Assembly: GCF_003569045.1 (NCBI RefSeq)
Contig: NZ_BFCB01000002.1
Location: 682,001 to 746,000, forward strand
Length of the DNA stretch: 64,000 bases
Reading direction: 5' to 3'
Origin: Aggregatilinea lenta
Lineage (GTDB): Bacteria; Chloroflexota; Anaerolineae; Aggregatilineales; Aggregatilineaceae
Shown: piece after piece, positions 50,083-58,143 of the stretch
How positions within the stretch are numbered: the stretch's first letter is position 1
Layout of the letters: every line of letters starts with the position of its first letter
Translations under genes and position numbers: made by a program
The notes under the pieces: model-generated
Told to the model about the DNA's origin: nothing
Database searches by the model: none
What the model saw: only the letters and a program-made list of their open reading frames with translations

Positions 50083-50157
50083 GCCTTTGCTGACCACTGA
50101 CCACTGATGGCTGATCGCTGCCTCCACGAACACCTAAAACCTAACGACTAAAAACCG
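50083..50157. repeat. Degenerate short-period repeat
   Basis: CTGACCACTGACCACTGATG then GCTGATCGCTG, and a C/A-rich AACACCTAAAACCTAACGACTA section. Similar to 53868-53895, 48477-48498 and 26020-26045. It lies immediately before the argS promoter. Confidence 0.45.
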
Positions 50158-50165
50158 CCTCTTTG

Positions 50166-50174
50166 TGCTACAAT
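50166..50174 (+). promoter_or_regulatory. Extended -10 promoter of argS
   Basis: TGC-TACAAT (50166-50174), 48 bases before the GTG at 50223. No matching -35 is obvious. Confidence 0.6.
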
Positions 50175-50222
50175 GTCGCGATGTTTTGACTGGCCCGTTT
50201 GATGTGCCCAGGAGTAACCCGC

Positions 50223-51932
50223 GTGAATCCGATTCCCAACCAGCTCGCCGCCCTGATCCGCGAGGCGCTCGTCCGCGCCCAGGCCGCCGGAGAGCTGCCC
50301 GCCTTCGATCTGCCCGAATCCATCCCGGTCCAGCGCAGCGCCAAGCCCGAACTGGGCGACTACGCCAGCCCGGTCGCCATGCAGCTTGCCAAGCCTGCGC
50401 GCCAGGCCCCACTCGCCATCGCGCAGAAGATCGCCGCGCATCTCGTCCCGCCGGACTACGTGACCGGCGTGGAAGTGGCCGCGCCCGGCTTCCTGAACTT
50501 CCGCCTCGATCCGGCGTGGCTGCTGGCCCAGGTGGAAGCGATCATTGCCGCCGGGGAGGACGTCTTCACGCTGGACCTCGGTGCGGGCCAGACCGCGCAG
50601 GTGGAGTGCGTCAGCGCCAACCCGACCGGCCCGATCACCGTGGGCCGCACGCGCGGCGGCGTGATCGGCAGCGCGATGGCCAACATCCTCACCGCGCTCG
50701 GCTACACCGTGCAGATGGAGTACTACTTCAACAACGCGGGCCGCCAGATGGAGATGCTGGGGCGCAGCGTCCAGGCGCGCTACCTGGAGGCGCTCGGCCT
50801 GCCGTTCGAGTTTCCCGAAGCGGGCTACCAGGGCGACTACATTGGCGACATCGCCCGCGATCTCGTGACTCAGCGCGGCGACGCACTCAAGGACGCCGAG
50901 TGGACCGCGTTCAAGGACGAGGCGGAACGCGCGATCTTCGCCTGGATCGAGCGCAGTCTGGCCCGCGTCAGCATGAAGTTCGACCGCTTCTTCAACGAGA
51001 ACAGCCTCTACGAGAGCGGCGCGGTGTGGCAGATCCTCGAACAGTTGGAACAGGGCGGCTACGTCTATCGTGCCGTGAACCGCGAAGGCGCGAGCGACGA
51101 AGAGATCGCCAAGACCCCGGCGGACGCGAAAGACGCGGTCTGGTTCCGCTCTACCCTGCTCGGCGACGAGGAAGACCGCGTGCTGGTCAAGTCCTCCGGC
51201 GAGCCGACCTATGCCCTGCCGGACATCGCCTACCATGTCGATAAGCTCGATCGCGGTTATTCGTTCCTGGTCAACGTGCTCGGCACGGATCACATCATCG
51301 AGGCGCAGACGGTCGCGCGCGGCTTGCAGGCCATTGGGCGCGATCCGCGCCCGGTGCACGTGCTTCTGCACCAGTTCGTGACCCTGTTCGAAGGCGGCGA
51401 GGCGCGTAAGATGAGCACCCGGCGCGGCGAATACGTCACGCTCGACGAGCTGGTGGACGACGTCGGCGCGGACGTGGTGCGCTATTTCATCCTGGCCCGC
51501 AGCCCCAACAGCCACCTCGAATTTGACCTGGATCTCGCGCGCCAGCAGGCCAACGAAAACCCGGTCTACTACATCCAGAACGCGCACGTCCGCTGCGCCG
51601 GGATCTTCCGGCAGGCCGCCGACCAGGGCCTCACCGACGACGGCGCGGATCTGTCGCTGCTGGGCGCGCCGGAGCATACCTTCCTGCGCAAAATGCTCGA
51701 ACTGCCCGAAGTGCTCGTGCAGGCCTACGACGAACTCGCGCCGCACAAGGTTGCGTTCTACGCGCTGGACCTCGCGCGCCAGTTCCACCCGCTCTACGAG
51801 GAAGTCCGCGTGCTGCACAGCGAAGTCCCGGCGGACGTGGCGAAAGCCCGCCTGCGCTTCTATCGCGCCGCGCAGATCGTCTTCAAGCGCGTGCTGACGC
51901 TGATGGGCATGTCCGCGCCGGAAATCATGTAA
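50223..51932 (+). CDS. argS: Arginyl-tRNA synthetase
   Basis: A 569-residue class I tRNA synthetase that loads arginine on tRNA-Arg. N-terminal arginyl-tRNA synthetase domain 'PELGDYASPVAMQLAK' (about 43), the 'SANPTGP' motif (about 129), 'HVGH' region here reading 'ITVGRTRGG' (about 137), 'VLGTDH' (about 350), 'KMSTRRG' as the KMSKS motif (about 398), and a C-terminal DALR domain ('RFYRAAQIVFKRVLTLMGM'-type end). The class I HIGH signature is altered (both His gone). GTG at 50223 chosen for AGGAG eight bases upstream. Starts a four-gene run. Confidence 0.93.
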   Translation: MNPIPNQLAALIREALVRAQAAGELPAFDLPESIPVQRSAKPELGDYASPVAMQLAKPARQAPLAIAQKIAAHLVPPDYVTGVEVAAPGFLNFRLDPAWLLAQVEAIIAAGEDVFTLDLGAGQTAQVECVSANPTGPITVGRTRGGVIGSAMANILTALGYTVQMEYYFNNAGRQMEMLGRSVQARYLEALGLPFEFPEAGYQGDYIGDIARDLVTQRGDALKDAEWTAFKDEAERAIFAWIERSLARVSMKFDRFFNENSLYESGAVWQILEQLEQGGYVYRAVNREGASDEEIAKTPADAKDAVWFRSTLLGDEEDRVLVKSSGEPTYALPDIAYHVDKLDRGYSFLVNVLGTDHIIEAQTVARGLQAIGRDPRPVHVLLHQFVTLFEGGEARKMSTRRGEYVTLDELVDDVGADVVRYFILARSPNSHLEFDLDLARQQANENPVYYIQNAHVRCAGIFRQAADQGLTDDGADLSLLGAPEHTFLRKMLELPEVLVQAYDELAPHKVAFYALDLARQFHPLYEEVRVLHSEVPADVAKARLRFYRAAQIVFKRVLTLMGMSAPEIM

Positions 51933-51951
51933 CCGCCAAACCGAGGCCGCC

Positions 51952-52293
51952 ATGCAGGGACAGGAACAGCAGATCATGGTCGTGGTGGGTGTGCCGACTG
52001 CCCACGCCGACGCCATTATGGACGCCATCGCGTCGGCGGGTGGCGGTGTGCTGGGCAACTATACCCACTGCGGCTACCGCCTGGAAGGGACCGGCCAGTT
52101 CAAGCCGGACGAGGCCGCCTCGCCCGCCGTGGGCAAGAAAAACGAAGTGAACTACGTCCCGGAAACGCGTATCGAGACGTTTTGCGCCGCCAGCCGTGCG
52201 CGGGCCGTCGTACAGGCGATCCGCGCCGCGCACCCCTACGAAGAGCCGGTGATCTATCTGGTTCCCTTGCTCTCCGAGGACGACTTGCCGTAA
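51952..52293 (+). CDS. NIF3/YqfO-type domain protein
   Basis: A 113-residue protein of the small YqfO/NIF3-insert type (PII-like/CutA-like fold): 'IMVVVGVPTAHADAIMDAIASAGGG', 'NYTHCGYRLEGTGQFKP', and 'AIRAAHPYEEPVIYLVPL' (each shortened in my reading to their key parts G-N-Y-x-x-C and H-P-Y-E-E-P). The HPYEEP motif is diagnostic. Function is undetermined; the domain probably binds metal or a small ligand. It lies 19 bases after argS and 18 bases before the HAD gene, in an operon. Confidence 0.78.
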   Translation: MQGQEQQIMVVVGVPTAHADAIMDAIASAGGGVLGNYTHCGYRLEGTGQFKPDEAASPAVGKKNEVNYVPETRIETFCAASRARAVVQAIRAAHPYEEPVIYLVPLLSEDDLP

Positions 52294-52311
52294 GAAGGAG
52301 AATATCCACCC

Positions 52312-53007
52312 ATGCAGCCGGTGGAAGCGATTTTGTTCGATATGGACGGCGTGGTGACCGATACCCGCGCCGATGTGGACCGCACGTGGCAGGTCGTCGC
52401 GCAGCAGGCGGGCGTGACGCTCACCGCAGACGATTTCGACCGCCACGTGTACGGATGCAAAGCGGAAACCACGCTTGCGGCGCTGTTCCCGATGATCCCT
52501 GAATCAGACTGGGACACGGTGCTCCAGCCGATGCTCGCCAGCGAGGCCGCCGCGTTGTACGTCGCCATGCCGGGCGTCGTGCGCCTGCTCGACGTGCTGC
52601 GCACCCAGGGTGTCCGAACCGCGCTGGTAACCAGCGGCGCGCCGTTCAAGGTCGAGCTGGTGTGCGCGCAGTTGGGACTGCACGACGCGTTCGAGGTTGT
52701 CGTCACCGGCGACGACGTAGCGCGCGGCAAGCCCGATCCCGACTGTTACCTGCGCGGCGCGGAGGCCCTCGACGTGAAGCCGCGCAACTGCCTCGTGTTC
52801 GAGGACGCGATCAGCGGCGTCACCGCCGCCACGCACGCCGGGATGCAGTGCATCGGCATCAGCGCGCGCGGGGATCACCTCGTCGCAGCGGGCGCGGCCT
52901 ACACCATTCCCGACTTCACCCGCGCGACGATCATGTCGTCGCCCGTACCGGGACAGACCTGGCTGTTCACGTCACCGGGCCGCTGCATTCCGCTCAAAAC
53001 CCATTAG
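52312..53007 (+). CDS. HAD-superfamily hydrolase (beta-phosphoglucomutase-like)
   Basis: A 231-residue HAD phosphatase. Motif I 'FDMDGVVTDT' with the nucleophile Asp and acid Asp (about 8-17), motif II 'LVTSGAPF' (about 104), motif III Lys in 'GKPDPDCYL' (about 140) and motif IV 'VFEDAISGV' (about 160). Cap domain is between motifs I and II, as in PGMB-type enzymes that act on sugar phosphates. Its exact substrate is unknown. ATG at 52312, GGAG 11 bases upstream. Confidence 0.88.
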   Translation: MQPVEAILFDMDGVVTDTRADVDRTWQVVAQQAGVTLTADDFDRHVYGCKAETTLAALFPMIPESDWDTVLQPMLASEAAALYVAMPGVVRLLDVLRTQGVRTALVTSGAPFKVELVCAQLGLHDAFEVVVTGDDVARGKPDPDCYLRGAEALDVKPRNCLVFEDAISGVTAATHAGMQCIGISARGDHLVAAGAAYTIPDFTRATIMSSPVPGQTWLFTSPGRCIPLKTH

Positions 53008-53063
53008 ACGGCGCTGCGCGCCCTGGACCGCTGTTTCAGGCCACCCAATGAGGAGATACACCC

Positions 53064-53618
53064 TTGAGCATCAAACCCGACCACTGGATACGCAAGATGG
53101 CACAAGAGCACGGCATGATCGACCCGTTCGTGGACGGCCAGGTACGCAACGGCGTGATCAGCTACGGCGTGTCCTCCTACGGCTACGACATCCGCGTTGC
53201 CGACGAGTTCAAGATCTTCACCAACGTCTTCAGCGCCATCGTCGACCCGAAGGCGTTCGATCCGCGGTCGATGGTGGACTTTCGCGGCGACATCTGCGTG
53301 ATTCCGCCCAACTCGTTCGTGCTGGCCAAGACGGTCGAATATTTCCGCATCCCGCGCAACGTCCTGACGATCTGCGTCGGCAAGAGCACCTACGCGCGCT
53401 GCGGCCTGATCGTCAACGTGACGCCCTTCGAGCCGGAATGGGAAGGCTTCGTTACACTGGAAATCAGCAACACGACGCCGCTGCCCGCGCGCATTTACGC
53501 CAACGAGGGCATCGCGCAGGTGCTGTTCTTCGAGGCGGACGAGGTATGCGACATCTCCTACGCGGACAAGAAGGGCAAGTACCAGCACCAGCAGACCATC
53601 GAGCTGCCCCGGCTGTAA
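53064..53618 (+). CDS. dcd: dCTP deaminase
   Basis: A 184-residue trimeric-fold deaminase, converting dCTP to dUTP in pyrimidine nucleotide synthesis. '[17 protein letters not shown]' (about 34), the catalytic region '[20 protein letters not shown]' (about 109) and '[14 protein letters not shown]' (about 130, with the catalytic Glu) are all present. Length matches the bacterial family. Start TTG at 53064: AGGAG eight bases upstream, and the in-frame codon gives the full conserved N-terminus. It ends the argS run. Confidence 0.93.
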   Translation: MSIKPDHWIRKMAQEHGMIDPFVDGQVRNGVISYGVSSYGYDIRVADEFKIFTNVFSAIVDPKAFDPRSMVDFRGDICVIPPNSFVLAKTVEYFRIPRNVLTICVGKSTYARCGLIVNVTPFEPEWEGFVTLEISNTTPLPARIYANEGIAQVLFFEADEVCDISYADKKGKYQHQQTIELPRL

Positions 53619-53682
53619 AGGGCAGCCGTTCGCTTTTAGCGGTTAGATCAAAGCCAAAAACCGCACATGCTGAGTTTTGGCT

Positions 53683-53895
53683 TCCGTAGAGGCGGGGCTT
53701 GCGTCCGCCCGACCTTTTGCCCGATCCCCCACAGGCCACCGAAGGGGCGTATTGCGATATGTCCCTGCACACGCCCCTGCCCGCCGCTGAACATTCGCCT
53801 TTCGCCCCTCTCCAACCCAGATTGGAGAGGGGCCGGGGGTGAGGTCGCGTTTGCTTCTGCCTTTCGTTCTGGCTGATCGCTGAACGCTGACGGCT
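53683..53895. repeat. Cluster of A2, A1 and B repeats with degenerate tail (gap 53619-53992)
   Basis: A2 at about 53685-53711 (GTAGAGGCGGGGC, TTGCG, TCCGCCC), A1-like at about 53742-53766 (GGGGCGTAT, TGCG, ATATGTCCC), B at about 53806-53846 (CCCCTCTCCAA, TTGGAGAGGGG, then GGGGGTGAGGT), and a degenerate GCTGATCGCTGAACGCTGACGG-type run at about 53871-53893. No gene here. Confidence 0.78.
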
Positions 53896-53992
53896 GCTTT
53901 CCCCGGTTAACGTTTGTTTAGAAAACGCGCCAGATTGTCCCAGGATTGGTAAGATCGGCTTAAACAACCACCCAAACCCAAAAGAGCATGGT

Positions 53993-55234
53993 ATGAGTCT
54001 CTCCGAATCGTTCACCAATGCCAGCCACACCGAGTCACCGGCAGAATCGCAGGCGCCGCCGTCCACACCGGGCGCTGTATCCGCTGCCCCGGACGCCAAC
54101 CTGCTCAAGCTGCGCCGCGCGCTCGACGGCGTGCTGGAGATCGCAGGCGAGCAGCGCGACTACCAGCAGCGCGTCGGTCAGATTTACGTCTTTCGCGGTC
54201 ACCTGCTTGCCCCGCGCGACACAGCCTACGCCACGCTGACCGAGCGGGTCAAGCCGCTCGGCTTTACGCCCATGCTCCAGCAGGAGCGCGGCGAGGCGGT
54301 CGTGATCGCGATCGAGGGCGACCTGCCCCAGCGCCGCTTCAACTCGCCGTGGTGGGTGCACCTGGGGTTGCTGCTGGCGACGATCGTCACGACGACCGTC
54401 ATGGGCGCGTCGATCGTCGGTTGGCCGCCGTCCACCTTCTTCGACACCATCAACGCGGGCAACACGCGCGCCCTGTGGGACTACCTGCAAAAGGGCCTGC
54501 CGTTTTCGCTGACGCTGCTGGCGATCCTCGGCACGCACGAAATGGGCCACTACGTCGCGGGACGCCTGCACGGCGTCAAGGTGACGCTGCCGTTCTTCAT
54601 CCCGCTGCCCGTACCCAACTCGCTCGGCACGCTCGGCGCGGTGATCTTCATCAAAAGCCCGCTGCTCAACCGGCGCGCGCTGTTCGACGTGGGCCTCGCC
54701 GGGCCGCTGGCCGGGCTGGTCGTCGCGCTGCCGCTGTACGCCCTCGGACTGACCCTGCCGCAAGCGGTCGGGCTGCCGATGAGCTGGCTGAGCGCCAACA
54801 TCACGCGCGTCGCCAACCCGCCCCTGCTGGAGGGCATCGCGCGCGTCGTCGCGCCGGAAGTCGGCAACCTGGATCGTTTCGTATTACACGGCCATCCGAT
54901 GGCATTGGCGGCGTGGTTCGGCGTGCTGCTGACCGCGCTCAACCTGCTGCCGCTCGGCCAGTTCGACGGCGGGCACGTCGCCTACGCCTTGTTCGGACGG
55001 CGCGCCTGGACGCTGGCGATGATCACGTTCACGGTGCTGATCATGCTCGGCTTCGTGGGCGGCGTCTTCATGTGGCTGATCTGGGCGTTCATGGGGCTGC
55101 TGACCGGGCTGCGCCATCCCCCGCCCCACGACGATATGCAGCCGCTCGGCATGGCACGCACGGTGATCGGGCTGGCGACGGTGGCGATCTTCTTCCTGAT
55201 CCTGGCGCCGGTGCCGTTTTACGCCCCGACGTAA
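53993..55234 (+). CDS. Site-2 protease family membrane metalloprotease (M50)
   Basis: A 413-residue protein. A soluble N-terminal part (about 1-105) is followed by about six membrane segments. H-E-M-G-H (about 181-185) is the zinc site, and 'PLGQFDGGH' (about 320) gives the third ligand Asp, as in site-2 proteases that cut proteins inside the membrane. A PDZ domain, usual in RseP, is absent. It could release a membrane-bound regulator. ATG at 53993; RBS weak (AAGAG). Confidence 0.85.
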   Translation: MSLSESFTNASHTESPAESQAPPSTPGAVSAAPDANLLKLRRALDGVLEIAGEQRDYQQRVGQIYVFRGHLLAPRDTAYATLTERVKPLGFTPMLQQERGEAVVIAIEGDLPQRRFNSPWWVHLGLLLATIVTTTVMGASIVGWPPSTFFDTINAGNTRALWDYLQKGLPFSLTLLAILGTHEMGHYVAGRLHGVKVTLPFFIPLPVPNSLGTLGAVIFIKSPLLNRRALFDVGLAGPLAGLVVALPLYALGLTLPQAVGLPMSWLSANITRVANPPLLEGIARVVAPEVGNLDRFVLHGHPMALAAWFGVLLTALNLLPLGQFDGGHVAYALFGRRAWTLAMITFTVLIMLGFVGGVFMWLIWAFMGLLTGLRHPPPHDDMQPLGMARTVIGLATVAIFFLILAPVPFYAPT

Positions 55235-55294
55235 GGCGGCGCTCCGCCCTGCAGGGACCAGTTACCACGCCCGTCTAGTTGCCTGTCACAACGC

Positions 55295-55325
55295 TTGCGC
55301 AACCTCCCGTCCCGGGTGCTATAAT
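55295..55325 (+). promoter_or_regulatory. Promoter of the multi-sensor histidine kinase
   Basis: TTGCGC (55295-55300), 19-base gap, then TGC-TATAAT (55317-55325). An extended -10 compensates for the long spacing. The ATG is 34 bases downstream. Confidence 0.65.
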
Positions 55326-55358
55326 AGCAGCGCATAGGCTACAGGTCAGAAGCGGGCT

Positions 55359-57728
55359 ATGAACTATCAGCGATCCCCAGGAGGGACAGCTCGGGTAGAG
55401 CGTCACTTCACCGACATGCGTATACCGGCGCTTGTCCTGGAACACTGGATCAGCCTGGGGATAGGCATCCTCCTCTCGCTCATCCTGACCGCATGGGCGG
55501 TGCTTCAGGCTCCTGCCGCCGACGTTGCCGCATGGCTGGCCGCTATCCCCGCTGCCATCGGCCTGGGCTATGCCCTGGGGCGCGCCCCCGCCGCCCACAA
55601 GCACGCCGCCCTGCACGAAACGACCGAGTCGCTGCGCCAGCAGGTGCGCGACCTCGTGGCCCTGCGCGACGTGGCATTGGCCCTGGGCGCGACCTTCGAT
55701 CATGACGCCATCCTCGCCCAGATCCCGCACATCCTGGTCGATCTGCTCCAGGTCGAGCGCGGACTGGTGCTGCTCTATGACGAGAAGGAATCCACATGGC
55801 GCGTCGGCGCGTGCTGCGGCACGGCGCGCAGCAAACCGCACCCATCCGCGCTGAAACATCGCCAGGTGACCCTCTCCAACAGCGCACGCGATCCGCTCAC
55901 AGCCTCCTGGCTGCGCGGGGAGCCGGTGCTGCACGACGATCCCGGCGTGGGGGCGTCGCCGCTGCGGGATCTGCTCGACTCCATCGGATTCCGGCGCTTC
56001 TACGCCGTGCCGCTGCGGATCGGTGAGCACCTGACGGGCGCGATCGTGGTCCACAGCGCGCCCAACAATCCGACGGTCACGCTGCGGCAGCGCAGCCTGC
56101 TCGACGCGCTGGCGGCCAATCTCGCCGTGACGCTGGAAAACGCACGCCTCTATCACCTGACTGACGAACAGCTGAATGCCCGCGTGCACGAGCTGCGCAT
56201 CCTGGGCCAGATCGACCGCGAGCTGAACGCCGCGCTGAGCACCGACCGCGTGATCAACCTCACCTTCGACTGGGCGCTGCGCTTCACCGGCAGCCACACC
56301 GCCGCGCTCGCCGTGATCGATCTCGACACGGAGCGCGTGTCATTCGTCTCCGCCTACGGCTACAGCCCCGACGAATGGGCGCACCTGCGAGCCGCCGTAA
56401 CATCGATTCACACGGGCGTCACCGGGCGCGTGGCCCGCAGCGGCGAACCGGCCATCGTGTCCAACGTGGCCGAGGACCCCGACTACATCGACGTGGTGCA
56501 AAATATCCGGTCGCTGCTGGTCGTGCCGATGGTCCGCGAGGAGCGCGTGACCGGCGTGCTGCTGCTGAGCAGCTACGACCTCGACAGCTTCACGCCCGAC
56601 GACCTGGAATTCACCGGTCGGTTGGCGACGCGCGTCGCCGTCGCGCTGGACAACGCGCGCCTGTTCGACGCCACCCAGCGCGAGCAGCAAAAGCTGGAAG
56701 TGATTCTGGGCAGCACCACCGACGCAGTGATCGTCGTGGAGCACAGCGGGCGGCTGGCGTTGGTCAACCAGGCGGCGCTGGCGAGCTTCCACATGCCGCC
56801 CAGAATCGCCTATACGGAGCATTCGTTCGAGGAGGTGTTCGCGGACACGCCGCTGGTCCGTCTCTACCGCCGCGCGCGCCAGCTCGACCATGCGCTGATG
56901 GAAGAGATCAAGCTGCCCGACGACCGCACGTACCATACCAGCCTCGTGCCGGTGGCTGAGGTCGGCTGGAGCATCGTGCTGCACGACGTCACCCCGTTCA
57001 AGCGCACCGAACAGCTCAAGACGGAGCTGGTCGCCACGGCCTCGCACGACCTCAAGAATCCGCTGAGCGTGATTCTGGGCTATCTCGACCTGATCACGAT
57101 GACGCACACGCTGACGCCGCAGGGCGCGGAGTACATATCGCGCGTGCATCTGGCCGTCACGCACATGCGCGAGCTGATCGACGACCTGTTGGACATGGCG
57201 CGCATCGAAAGCGGACTGACCCTGCGCTATACGCCGATCAGCCTGCCGATGCTGGTTGTGCAGGAAGTGCAGACGCAGGCCGTCAAGGCCGATCAGAAGC
57301 AGATCCGGGTCACCGTGCAGGCCCCGCCCGACCTGCCCTTCATCCAGGCGGACGAGCAGCGGCTGCGCCAGATCATCGGCAATCTGATCAGCAACGCGCT
57401 CAAGTACACGCCGGAGGGCGGCAACGTCTCCATCCACGCCGAACAGCGCGGCGACGCGGTACGTGTCGCGATTCACGACACCGGAATCGGCATCAGCCCG
57501 GAAGACCAGGCGCAGATCTTCACGCGCTTTTACCGGGTGCGCTCGCCGGAAACCGAGGGGATCGAAGGCACGGGCCTGGGGCTGGCGATCGTGAAAAACC
57601 TCGTCGAGGCGCACGGCGGCCAGATCGGGCTGGAAAGCCGCCTGGGCGAAGGCTCGACCTTCTTCTTCACGCTGCCGATACATCCAATCGAGGTGAGCGA
57701 GAAGAATCACACCGCGCCGGAACTGTAA
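55359..57728 (+). CDS. Multi-sensor membrane histidine kinase (two GAF, PAS)
   Basis: A 789-residue kinase: two N-terminal membrane segments (about 28-65), a GAF domain (about 100-260), a second GAF (about 285-440), a PAS-like domain (about 445-550), HisKA ('ASHDLKNPLSVILGY', His about 563), then HATPase_c with 'NLISNALKYTPEGG' N-box (about 680), 'DTGIGIS' (about 710) and 'GTGLGLAIVKN' (about 740). It should sense small ligands in the cytoplasm and start a phosphorelay. No response regulator is next to it. The following gap is an AT-richer island. Confidence 0.92.
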   Translation: MNYQRSPGGTARVERHFTDMRIPALVLEHWISLGIGILLSLILTAWAVLQAPAADVAAWLAAIPAAIGLGYALGRAPAAHKHAALHETTESLRQQVRDLVALRDVALALGATFDHDAILAQIPHILVDLLQVERGLVLLYDEKESTWRVGACCGTARSKPHPSALKHRQVTLSNSARDPLTASWLRGEPVLHDDPGVGASPLRDLLDSIGFRRFYAVPLRIGEHLTGAIVVHSAPNNPTVTLRQRSLLDALAANLAVTLENARLYHLTDEQLNARVHELRILGQIDRELNAALSTDRVINLTFDWALRFTGSHTAALAVIDLDTERVSFVSAYGYSPDEWAHLRAAVTSIHTGVTGRVARSGEPAIVSNVAEDPDYIDVVQNIRSLLVVPMVREERVTGVLLLSSYDLDSFTPDDLEFTGRLATRVAVALDNARLFDATQREQQKLEVILGSTTDAVIVVEHSGRLALVNQAALASFHMPPRIAYTEHSFEEVFADTPLVRLYRRARQLDHALMEEIKLPDDRTYHTSLVPVAEVGWSIVLHDVTPFKRTEQLKTELVATASHDLKNPLSVILGYLDLITMTHTLTPQGAEYISRVHLAVTHMRELIDDLLDMARIESGLTLRYTPISLPMLVVQEVQTQAVKADQKQIRVTVQAPPDLPFIQADEQRLRQIIGNLISNALKYTPEGGNVSIHAEQRGDAVRVAIHDTGIGISPEDQAQIFTRFYRVRSPETEGIEGTGLGLAIVKNLVEAHGGQIGLESRLGEGSTFFFTLPIHPIEVSEKNHTAPEL

Positions 57729-57840
57729 GAGCGTGTATGAAAGGATACGCGTTCTGGGGTTTTCACGCTTTCAGAACAGATGATCTCCTTACTCTCTGAG
57801 AGAGAAGGAGCCGGGGAACGCGGGTTTCCGTACCTCACTG
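57729..57840. repeat. MITE-like remnant next to the island
   Basis: Begins GAGCGTGTATGAAAGG right after the kinase stop and ends CGCGGGTTTCCGTAC (about 57820-57834). The two ends are imperfect inverted repeats of the type seen at 21988-22140 (GTACGGAAACCCGCG on the minus strand). Confidence 0.45.
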
Positions 57841-57875
57841 ATAACTTATTTTTTGACGCTCCTCTTAGCCGTAGG

Positions 57876-57902
57876 TTGACAACCGACAGTCCCGATTATA
57901 AA
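57876..57902 (+). promoter_or_regulatory. Possible promoter of the DUF3494-sortase gene
   Basis: TTGACA (57876-57881), a 15-base spacer (short), then TATAAA (57897-57902). It would give a leader of about 235 bases before the ATG at 58144. The remaining 57841-58143 has no gene. Confidence 0.35.
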
Positions 57903-58143
57903 CTTGATGTTGTGCCCGATCACCAGTTTAGATCGGCATTATCGCTCAAGCCCACGCAGCAATCTTAATGACAATGATAAGGTTCAGCAGATCATTCGTC
58001 AGACTTCTCAGCCAACCACAGTATAAGGGTTGGTAACATCATAGGCTGGAATCAATATCGATGGAATGCTTGTCGTCACCCATTCTATCCATGGAGGGAC
58101 CAGTCACCTCACCGCCACTATAAAAATAAAATAGGAGTGCCCT

